DNA from: Druceiella hillmani
Taxonomy: Eukaryota > Arthropoda > Insecta > Lepidoptera > Hepialidae
Length of the DNA: 64,000 bases
Assembly: GCA_039881145.1 (NCBI GenBank)
Contig: JAYKKI010000015.1
Location: 29,426,001-29,490,000, forward strand
Direction of reading: 5' to 3'
Within the stretch, counting starts at the first letter, position 1; every line of letters begins with the position of its first letter. Positions 48,035 to 57,729 of the stretch are shown in pieces. Both the position numbers and the translations under genes were made by a program. Below the pieces are notes generated by a model. That model had not been told where the DNA came from. It saw only the letters and a program-made list of their open reading frames with translations, and made no database searches.

Positions 48035-48640
48035 TAAGAGTATTAAATGTGATTTGTTATATGGGAAATATGACTTCATGATGTATAAATTTGATTTGAT
48101 CCTAAGAGTACCAAATATAATTAGTTACATGTGAAATATGAATGTGTGAAGATTGAATTTGATTTCATCTTAAGGGTACCGTAAACATGATAGTTACATA
48201 TGAAATATGAGTGTGTGAAGTTTAAATTTGACTTGCTCCTAACAGTATCAAATATGATCAGTTATCTGTGAAATATGAATGTGTGAAGTTTAAAATTGGT
48301 TTCCTCTTAAGAGTACCAAATATATTTATTGAAATGTGAAATATGAGTGTGTGAAGTTGAAATTTCATCTCCTCCTAAGAGTGCCAAATACGATTGGTTA
48401 CATATGCAATATGAGTGTGTGACGTTTAAATTCTATTTCTTTTTAAGCGTACCAAATGTGATTTGTTACATATTAAATATGAGTTGTAGTTTCAATTTCA
48501 ATTCCTCCTAAAACCGTCAAATACGACTTGTTGCATATATATATACATATTTTTGAAGTTAAATATTTTATTATGTTTAATGTGAAATATGAGTATGTAA
48601 ACATCGTAAAAGTATCAAATATGACTGGTCGCTTTGTTTA
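48035..48640. repeat. ~68-bp minisatellite, eight to nine units
   Basis: Units share TAAGAGTACCAAATATGATT, GTTACATATGAAATATGAGT and GTGTGAAGTTTAAATTT. Unit starts are at 48035, 48103, 48171, 48240, 48308, 48376, 48444 and 48509, then 48607 after a longer unit containing ATATATATACAT. The period is 68 bp with almost no indels but many substitutions, indicating an old array maintained without length change. Confidence 0.92.
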
Positions 48641-49284
48641 TTTGGATTCTTAACGTAAAAGTTTTTAAAATAGTGGAAAATTGAGTGTTTATTTGTGTAA
48701 AGTTAAATTGAAGGCAATGGGCAAATAATTTTCTGAAACTTATTTATTTTTTCACTTCAAAAAGTAGTATTCTAAAAGGTAGAATTTAGCCGTATTTAAA
48801 AATATAAATGTTATAAACTCACTATCTCTTTGTCTGACTGTTGATAGATAATACTTTTCCAATTGTTAGCCTTAGACTTACGAACTTCGTACGGTTCGAT
48901 TAATTTATAATAAAATATATAGTTTATAAAAAACTAGACATTAAAAATGTTTTTTTGGGTTCACACCTTGAAATTAATTATTTCATAAGTGATACATGTA
49001 TCAGATTTAACTGGTTACATATGGTTTATTGTATATACATTAGTGATTTTTGTATATTCATTAGTTTAGTTTTAAGAAAATGTTCGTTAACGTTTATAAC
49101 GTGTTATGAAAAAATCTAAAAATATTCTAAACGGAAACAGAAATATTATAGTTATATTACAAAAACTTTTTTGGATTCCTTAATAGTATGCAACGTGTTA
49201 CTAAAACAAACTGATAAAAAAAAACAAAATGAAATTATAATTTTGTAATATCTTGCCCAAATTTACATGAAAATGTTTGGATTT

Positions 49285-49326
49285 TAATTGGCAAATGACA
49301 ATTGGCAATTGACAATTGGCAATTGA
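49285..49326. repeat. Short 14-bp tandem repeat
   Basis: AATTGGCAA(A)TGAC units (CAATTGGCAATTGA) repeat about three times and are partly self-complementary through CAATTG. Confidence 0.8.
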
Positions 49327-49419
49327 AGACATAGAATTATTATTCTGTATGAAAGTCTTTTTTGACCCAATTTATTACGTATTATCGTAAAACTCGTAAT
49401 ACCAGGTACGTACATGATA

Positions 49420-49705
49420 ACGGGCCTGTTTCTTGAGTAATAATTATTTTACGGGTATGTACCTTGTGCAACAATATTTATGGGCCTGTTCCTTACGTAA
49501 TAATTATTTACAGGTTTGTTTCTTTCCTAATAGTTCTTTTATGCGTTTTTAATTAATTAACTATAACTCCTTTGCGACATGTTACTTGCGCAATAATAAT
49601 TTTATGGACCTGTTCCTTATGCAATAATTGTTTTACGGGCCGTTTCCATGCGTAATAACTCTTTTACGGGCCTGTTCCTTATAAATATATATTTTACAGG
49701 CTTGT
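49420..49705. repeat. ~30-bp degenerate minisatellite
   Basis: The consensus ACGGGCCTGTTCCTTACGTA followed by ATAATTATTTT recurs with starts at 49420, 49451, 49480, 49510, about 49577, 49604, 49634, 49665 and 49695. A degraded gap lies near 49540-49575. Each unit brings one GC-rich word into an AT-rich context. The 61-codon frame at 49648-49833 runs out of the array and is not a convincing gene. Confidence 0.88.
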
Positions 49706-49854
49706 TAATAAGGTTGAGAACTTGTTTATTAAAACTAATCCTTCCTATTTATTTTACATGCCTCGTCAAATTGGATATTCCGGAAAGCGTTTGCGTGAAG
49801 CCAGAAAAAAATGCACTATTGGCAAGATTGTAAGTTACTAGGTTTACTAGGCTT

Positions 49855-50405
49855 TTAGGGTTCCGTACTTCAAAAGGAAAAAAAGCGGAACCGGAATAAA
49901 ACCAATGATATGTTTATCCGTCTGTCCGTTACAGCCGTTTTCTTTCAGAAACCGTTTGACGTAAAAACTTGAACTTTAACATGGTAGTAAAATCTGAATA
50001 TTTTTCAATAACTTGTACTCAAAAAAGGAAATTTTTGGGAGGAGAGGGGACAAATTAAGCACTAAATTTTCTTAAATTCCATATATTGTGTCGTTTGAAA
50101 GACTTCGTATAATGTCTGGAAAATATTTTTTTCATAATTTTAGGTATCATATCTTTAGAGATATGCTGAAAAATATGTAAAAAATATGCCGCCTACTGTT
50201 CTAATTCTAAGACTACTGAACTAACAATTATGAAAAAATACAGGTTTTTAGAAGCCCACGTAGTTTGTAGGAAAACTGTAACGATGATCGTAGATGTCAT
50301 AACTTTTTAAATATACAACATATATTTATACCTATGAAAGATATAGTAGGCAATATATTTAAATTTTTCCGTACCTTCAGTCGATTTTCTTGGAAACTAT
50401 GTTGC
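49855..50405 (+). mobile_element. 'GGGTTCCGTAC'-type dispersed repeat, long copy
   Basis: The copy starts GGGTTCCGTACTTCAAAAGG, continues AAAGCGGAACCGG, TTTATCCGTCTGTCCGTTAC and CTTTCAGAAACCGTTTGACG, passes GTCGTTTGAAAGA and CATAATTTTAGGTATCATAT, and runs to TTTTTAGAAGCCCACG and CCGTACCTTCAGTCG. These blocks recur in the 12.6-kb copy (inverted) and, for the first part, at 56.97 kb. There is no open frame and no clear terminal repeat, although CCGTACCTTCAG near the end echoes the start. Confidence 0.7.
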
Positions 50406-51173
50406 AAAGAAAGTAGAAATTGACTTAGCTATACATCTTATTAACCCACGTCTAAGAATTAATGACAGGTTAAATAAATGCCTTATTTTTTTAAAATTGT
50501 ATGTGTCATATGGATATTATTTGATTATGTAGCATACACAAATATTTTTCTTATAATTCTGAATCATATGTTTAAAAATATATTCCAAAAACATGCAAAA
50601 ATTTCACATTCCAAATTACTGAATACATTTACTTTTTGCAAAATTAATATTTGCAAATAGTTTAATAGAAATGCCATAAGGACTTAAACGTTTATAACTG
50701 CTTTAATGTGTGGGAAATTCTCTTAGTATGGTTTTTATTTGCGTATGAAAGTTTTTTATGTATTTTTTGTAAATCCATAAAATACATGAAAACAAGTTAT
50801 AATTTTAAAGTGTCTTTGCCATAGTCCTTCAAGTATTATATTGATACTCAATCACAATCTAATTATAAATAGTTTCCATTTCATTCCACATTTTTGACTA
50901 ACGCATTTCACTTATTCGTTTCAGTAACTTATTTTATAAAACAAAATTAACTCCTTTATTATTTTGTTTATAATTTTTGTTAGTTAGATTTGAATTTCAA
51001 ATCAAGAAAAAATTCCAGAATAACACTAATTTCTTCAAAGTTGTATACTAAACGCCTGAAAGAAGATTTATTATATTACTTACGAATAATTTAACAGAAA
51101 GCTTTAATTTACACTCTGTCATTAGTGCCTTTTAATACATGCTATTGACAATATTTTATGCATAAATTTATGA

Positions 51174-51510
51174 ACAAGGAAGAACTTCAAAACAGACGTT
51201 AGTTCTGAAATAAAGAAATATTTCTTAAGGACGCCAGAAATTCCAAAAGAACAAAAAATAACGAAGCCTGTATCAAAAGTTTCTTTGTATGACGAAAGCT
51301 ATGAGAGACCGGATATGATTGACGAAATACACGAAGAAGCAAAAAAAGGGTTTCTCAAGTAATTTACAATTACCTCTGATCAGCGTCATGATCTAGAGCG
51401 CAATACAGTCCAACAAAGTGCTAGACTCCTTTGTTTAGGTTCTGGACTGAAGTTGCCAACAGCTTCTTAATTTGCCAAGTGTGCAAGAAACGTGTAAATG
51501 CGAATTGCAC
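51174..51510 (+). pseudogene. YqaJ-like exonuclease domain relic
   Basis: A 62-codon frame with coding-like composition reads NFKTDVSSEIKKYFLRTPEI, then VSLYDESYERPDMIDEIHEE and AKKGFLK, to a stop at 51360-51362. The same frame continues TSDQRHDLERNTVQQSARLL then LKLPTAS before another stop at 51468. The spaced pattern ...E..T..QS...W...R..RLTAS.FG.IC is the N-terminal signature of YqaJ/alkaline-exonuclease proteins (PF09588), found in insects as transposon-associated genes. Here the Trp and part of the TASNFG box are altered. The catalytic acidic residues farther downstream are absent. No start codon or intact domain remains. It lies 75 bp before hairpin element copy D. Confidence 0.5.
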
Positions 51511-51584
51511 TTAATTATTTAAACATATTATATACGGGAATGATTTGAACTATGTAATATCAATAAAACATTGGAAACATAATT

Positions 51585-51831
51585 AAATATACTACATATT
51601 GAATATATTTGGTGTTAATTTTGTGGAAATTCATTGTTCACAATTAAATGAAACTACGTGATGTAGTATTATTTCTACTTTCTTTAATTTCTTTACCACG
51701 ACCTAGGAATCTTTGCTAATAGCCCACCTGAAGATGTGTAATACAACGAAACCTGGGTCGTGGTAAAGAACTTAAAGAAAGTAGAAATAATACTACATCA
51801 CGTAGTTTCATTTAATTGGAAATATACTACA
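51585..51831. mobile_element. Hairpin (fold-back) element, copy D, with 12-bp target duplication
   Basis: AAATATACTACA flanks the element at 51585-51596 and 51820-51831. The left end is the tail TATTGAATATATTTGGTGTT (51597 on), then the arm CACAATTAAATGAAACTACG, TTCTACTTTCTTTAA and ACCACGACCTAGG. The right half mirrors this from CCTGGGTCGTGGT to CACGTAGTTTCATTTAATTG (51815). About 45 bp of left tail have no right counterpart. The unpaired core is TCTTTGCTAATAGCCCACCT then GAAGATGTGTAATACAACGA. This is the best-preserved copy. Confidence 0.9.
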
Positions 51832-51839
51832 CTCAGAGA

Positions 51840-54800
51840 ATTAGCAATACGTTTACGTATCAACATTGAGAAGTGCTGTTTATTAATTGATAATGAATTT
51901 TCTTTTCTAAGAGCCACACCATTCGGTCAGTACAGAGACGGTATTCTAGAAATTAAGTGATCATCATGTAGCTTAAATTTGTTCTCATATAAAGCAATAA
52001 AATCACGTAAAAATGAGTTTTGGAAATACGATTGTTGTAAAATTAATATAAATCGAAAGCATTTGTGATTTTATCAAATACAGGGTCAGCTTCGTGGCCA
52101 TAACATCTGCCCGTTTACGGCCTGGACTGGTACTGATGAATTGAAAAATGAATTTATTACGAAAGATAATCAATTCTAGAACATAACATAGAATCACATT
52201 TAGTGAAATTTTATCAAAACTGTGCCAGAATTGGTGGGTCCTTGACAATTGATTTCAATAAAATTAAGAGAAAGTATCATATTCTATTAATGTTATAATT
52301 TTGAAAGGGACAAACTAAAGATGATTAAAATTTGCCATGTCGGTATCCCGATACTTCCAAAGTTTACAGTCATTCTTATAGTTATATTCTTATTATTACA
52401 CAATTTATATTCTTCCTATAATTTATATTTGCAAACCGAAAAAAGTTTAATGATTGCTTCGTTAGCTAATGTGAGTAACAAATGGAAAGATTTTATTGTA
52501 ACAAAAAAAAACAAATATAAGGTTTTTAAAAGTAATGTTTGCGTAGGTATATTTAATTTTAATTTGGCGAATGTTCGCGCTTCATCAGGCAAGTCATTGT
52601 GAGGAATTTATACAATGTCTACTCATTTAGGAGTTGTATATGATATCACACACGTGTCGGTCTGAAAGGAAAAGAGTAACGGGGAAAAGTGTTATATCTA
52701 GTAATTAGTATCCTTTGTAATTTTTCATAATTGTTAATTTCATATCCTTCTTCACCCATTCATATAATGTATTTTCGTTTTTTAATTTGTTTCACATATT
52801 ACGATGTGTTTTTATGAAGGTCACGAGAATGCAGGTTTCAATCGTTTTTTTTTGTTTCTCTATGGCTGACGGTATGAAAGATTTAAATGAGTCTAAAATA
52901 TTTCCCCTGCTCTTAACCTATTCTTTGTCGTTTCTGTTGGTGGTTGAGAACGATCAATGCCGTCAATTAAAATGACTGCTGCCTCGATAAAACCTTACGT
53001 GGAAGATACATTCATTGTACATAGAGAAACTGATTAGCTGTCCCGAAAAAGTGATTAAAAAAATCCCTGATATTATACACTTATGTTAAAAATGCGCTAT
53101 TCCTTTCTATGCAACGCGTTTTATGAATATATCGATTAAGTTGAATAAAAGGAATATTAGTAAGTTATACTGGCTTGTTTTCACATCAAAACAAATAATC
53201 GCGATATAGTTGGCCTAAAAAGTATAGCTATCTAATTTTGAGAATACTCATATATTTTCATAAAAATACAGTAGAATAAACGAACAAATTTAATTTTAGA
53301 GAGGTAGGCCATCGTACGACACGTGTTACGGTACGAAGGTTTAGATAGATAAATAGGTCAGCATATGTCACCTGCACAGCTCATTACTTAATCTTGTTTA
53401 CACAGTTTGCATAAATATTTCATAATCTGAGAGCAAAGGTTATATGTTATTTGTTCATATCATTCTTGAAATAATAAACCAAGCAAAATATACTTCGTTC
53501 TGCCTTACTTTTTTAGTCGATTATATCTTCTACAATCACATCTTTTACCGTCAAGCCTTCTAGAAAATGTTTTAATTTATTCACTACATATCTCAAATTG
53601 GGAGTCGGGGAATGTTATAAAGTTGGGTATGTTATATCCATATATAAAGAATGAGTCTTAAAAAATACTGCCTTTTAGGATAAAAATGTGGGATACAAAG
53701 GTATGTATAGTTCTGTGCAAATTGCCCACATATTACACACACAGTCGGTCACGCGCGCATCCATGCACTGACATCCGCTTGCCTTTTTAAATTATCATTC
53801 TTACTAAAGTTCGTGTTCCATCATATCCTTGACCTAGATTCTAATATTTGTCAGTTAGGGGGTTGGAAAAATCTCTTGACACCTTAACATAGTACATAAT
53901 TCTAAGATGAATCTTTCAATGTGACTGCAAAATAATGAAATACTTATTTACACCTCTGCCCAGGATGGAGTTACATCCATAGCAAATATACTGGAAGTTG
54001 CATGGGAAGCAGACATTCAATATAGTGACTACCACGCTCGTTGGATATAAACTCTGTACCTATTTTATTAATTACTTTCTTTACGATAATTTTTAAAATC
54101 TGGTACTGAAAAATGAAAATTGTGATTGATGAAAAAGCAAAATGAGACTAATGAAAAGTGACTCAATCAATGATGGCTATGATAACGTCTTAAAAAGCTT
54201 GTATTAAAACAAAGAATTTAAAAAATATTGTTGTAATCTTTATGTTGTAATCTTTAATAGCTTTGTGTTTTAACTGATAATAAATTGTTGAAGTTTATGT
54301 ATCAAACAATTATCTTTCGTTAGAATATTTTTTAAACAGATTATAAATTTGTTAATATAGCTTAAACGGCAAGGAATCAAATGGCCCTAGTTTTATTTAA
54401 ACCAAAACTTTGTACATGTTCTTTGATGAAGTCGTATTGAATAAAGAAAACAGTGTCGTTTTAAATCGAATAAGAAAAGTATTTCGGTACATCACAGGCC
54501 TATTTAATAGGAAAAAAACATAGTTTACGATTGTACCCAACACGTTTTTTTCACTTCCAACCTTTTATATGGTTCGTCATTTTAATTTCAAAGGTTATAA
54601 TCGATATAATAGAAGGGTGAAAGATAAAGTGGTTTTTATGGAAAAATAAAAGTTATTATGGATTGGAAATTTTCAATTCGGTTATTGCACCGTAATAGCA
54701 CTTATGCTGATTATTTTATTTTATTCCGGTTATATAAAAGTACATTTTTCATCGCAAATATGGCATTCCCCTTTTTTTATTTTAAATATCGTCGGTCTTT

Positions 54801-56310
54801 CACAGCTTCATAGCCTTATCGTATAAATTCAAATATAAACAAAAATTACAAAAAAGTCTAATAATTTAAGGAAAAAAAACGTATTATCCTTTGAATCCAT
54901 AAAAAGTTTTATTACCACTTTTAATTTTGTAATTAGAATATAAGTTTCTTATTGAAAACCTACACGTGGGGCAAGGTTTTAATTTTGAATATATAGATTA
55001 TGGTAATCAATCGACTAATGCTTTTGGATTTTAAAAATAGTAATGAAAACAGTGACATACTACGGAATATCGTAATATTATTAGTCTTTATAGATTCCAT
55101 AAAAATTCATTTGCATTTTAAACTTTCATCATGCTTCTTCACTACAGATTCTCCAAATTCTTTTCTCTTAATAGTCGTATGATTATTAATGATACGTTGA
55201 ATACGAAAAATTATTTGATACTTCAGACAAGAAACCGTAATGATGTACGTATTGCAACAACTTCCGAAATTTACATCACATGCACTCTGCATGCAAATTT
55301 ATGTCACTAATCACAAAATGTGAAATTTCGGCCGTAATCACAATTTTAGTAAAAGAAAGTGTGTTTCTTCGCCATATATATGGTGATCCATATTCCAAGG
55401 TAGTTTTAAGATCATAAGCAGATCTCTAGTTGTAGAGATTTTACAATAGCGATTTTCTTCTAAATGTATCTTTTTTTAAAACCAGAAAAAAATTAATATA
55501 GATTTTCAAACAATAGCAGAAGCTAAGAATAAGTTTAAACATCGCTCATTGTAGAATTGCTATATGACTATTATACTTTCATGCTAAATTCGATTTGATT
55601 TAATGGAATAGTTTTCGAGCAAAAGTGATTATATGATATAGGAGTAAAGATTTTTCCAAAAGTACCAAAAATCATAATTCTAAACTAATGATTTTCGCGG
55701 AACTAATGTAATTTTTGAAATTACTTATCATAATGTTTTCTATCTAAATATTTTTTTGAACTACTGTAAAAGGGCCAACCTGTATAATGATAAGGGATTA
55801 ATAATTAGTACTTAAGTAGTGTTATGTCGAAAGACCAGTTGAAATGTGATTGTCCACTAAATAGTGGACAATCGCAGAATATATTTTATTGTGATTAAAT
55901 TAGAATATAATTTGTGCATAATTAGAAAAATAACAATATGCTATTTTTTCATAAATTATTCTATTAAAAATCTTAGTAATAAAATACACCTTTACACGAG
56001 AGAAGAAAAATAAGGAATACGACCAGTGAAATAACAAAACCCGTAATTAAAATTCTGGTTAAATTAACAAAAAACATGCCAACATATTTTATTGACGAGC
56101 GTAAAAACCCAGTACCAAATAGTACCATAATTAAAAAAATATTTTTATTTAAAAAATGGGTAATTTTTCTATAAAATTTTGAAAATCGAAGAAAATATAA
56201 AAGCATCAGCCTCTTCCGATAGTAAATTTATAAACCGAAATGGAGCAGGATGAATAAATTTGATATTGGTTATTAGTCGCTGATTTATACTTATTTTACG
56301 TCTCTGCCAA
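51840..56310. other. AT-rich desert
   Basis: I see no recognisable exon, repeat array or transposon. Open frames of 60-93 codons exist (for example 52321-52602) but have AT-driven composition and no domain. A minus-strand frame over 52003-52248 contains a GC-richer piece (STSPGRKRADVMATKL) that I cannot assign. Confidence 0.5.
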
Positions 56311-56364
56311 TAAGGATATCCCTAAGCCTCTTGAGTTTCATCCTTTTCGCGTGAATGAATATAG

Positions 56365-56720
56365 ATGATGTCTATAAAAAGAAAAACTGGCAGGAGGAGA
56401 TCGACTCTAGGCGTTAACTGCACAAGAGCGTTTGCGGAGCGAAGCGGGCGGGCTCGCGCCAGCGGCGCGACCCGCAAAATCAATACGCCGCGACGCCGCG
56501 CCGCGACGACGATGCACATATGAATTCGTTAAGCCTGAAGCGACCCTTTTATCCGGATCCTGATGACGACGGCAACTTGTAAATATTTATGCGGCACATC
56601 CCTGAACACGCTTCGCGGCTTAGCCTTTCCCTACCTAGCCGTGGGGTTGCCGAATAAGTGTGTACCGTATTAACCCGATCGATTGTTGGCCTGTTACCGC
56701 AATATTTGTCTACCTCATAG
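56365..56720. promoter_or_regulatory. CpG-rich island (strongest in the window), candidate promoter or enhancer
   Basis: The core 56427-56512 is extremely CpG-dense (GCGGAGCGAAGCGGGCGGGC, CAGCGGCGCGACCCGC, CGCCGCGACGCCGCGCCGCG). A TATA-like CTATAAAAAG lies upstream at 56372-56381. Downstream, the sequence from GAATTCGTTAAGCCTGAAGC through GATGACGACGGCAACTTGTA to TTATGCGGCACATCCCTGAA and CCCGATCGATTGTTGGCC stays GC-richer and repeat-free. The open frames (65 codons on the minus strand, rich in Arg/Ala/Leu) are what any CpG island gives. No start codon with a following exon and donor can be defended. A TSS of a gene outside the window or a conserved enhancer are both possible. Confidence 0.45.
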
Positions 56721-56954
56721 CAGCATTTTTGTCAATTTTTTTCGAGAAGTGTAGATAAATAAGTCGCTCGGATGTCCAGAAAAAAATACAAATAATGAAC
56801 TTTAACAAATAATTTTTAACGTTTTATAATAAAATTACTTCCAAGTATTCTGTAGAATTGTTATTTTAATGAAGAGAGGGGAATAAATGATTTGCACACA
56901 TAAATTTTAAATTCACGAATATTTATCAATATTTTTGTTTATTTCTATATTTTT

Positions 56955-57180
56955 AGGCTCAATAATTCAAAGGAAAAGGTCCCATACCTTTATAAGGTCA
57001 CTCACGTGTTTATCTGCCTTTTTGTTACAACTGATTTCCTCAGAAAGCGTCTAACGTTGAGGCTTGAAATTTGACACAGTAATATATCATATTAACTTGC
57101 TAATATTTTAAAATATTTATATGGAAATTTTACGGGAAGCACATTACGTACTCGATTTTTCTTATTTTTGTGTGGTTGAA
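56955..57180 (+). mobile_element. 'GGGTTCCGTAC'-type dispersed repeat, partial copy
   Basis: CAAAGGAAAAGGTCCCATAC, CTTTATAAGGTCACTCACGT, GTTTATCTGCCTTTTTGTTA and TTTCCTCAGAAAGCGTCTAA align in order with 49872-49965. The first bases of the family are lost and similarity fades after about 57130. Confidence 0.6.
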
Positions 57181-57539
57181 ATAGTCTATTATAAGGAACT
57201 CAAAATATTTTTTTTCTCAATTTCAAGCGGCATATCCTAATGGGTATGCACCAAAACACACAAAAAAGTATGTAACAAAAGTATGTAACTGTGAAAGATT
57301 TATTAGCCAATGTATAAATACGGTGAAGTCATATTAACATTTATAAACAATTTCATGGAAATACTTTGTACTTGACTATTTACATTTGTAAATGTACTTA
57401 CCCCTCAAGTCCGATTTCTACTTAACAGGTTATTTTGTACGTTACATTGATAATATTTGAAGTAATGTATTCCCGGTCCTGCATAATTTCAATATCACAA
57501 CAAAATGCTACATTGAAATGGTTAGTTTCTTCAGCAGTA

Positions 57540-57720
57540 GACTAGAGAGGCGGAGAGCGAGATACATTTGATGCAAATTATACGCGTCCCAGGCGTGCTG
57601 ACAGCTACTGCTGTCGTGTTGGAGGAAAGCTAAATCCTCACGGGACGATGGACATTATAAGTTACAGTAACCGCGACCTGGATGACAGGAGTTTCAGCGT
57701 GCAACTTTGAATCCATAATT
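57540..57720. promoter_or_regulatory. GC-richer patch with octamer and TGACAG motifs
   Basis: The POU-type octamer ATGCAAAT lies at 57571-57578. TGACAGCTACTGCTGTCGTG (57599-57618) holds an inverted GACAGC/GCTGTC pair, TGACAG being a Homothorax/Meis-type core. GGACGATGGACATTATAAGT and CGCGACCTGGATGACAGG follow. The patch lies about 1 kb from the CpG island. Enhancer activity is inferred from motif content only. Confidence 0.35.
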
Positions 57721-57729
57721 AAATTTCTA

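Noticed and set aside
56322..56519. 65-codon Arg/Ala/Leu frame on the minus strand
   Set aside because: Composition is dictated by the CpG island; no splice or promoter context supports it.
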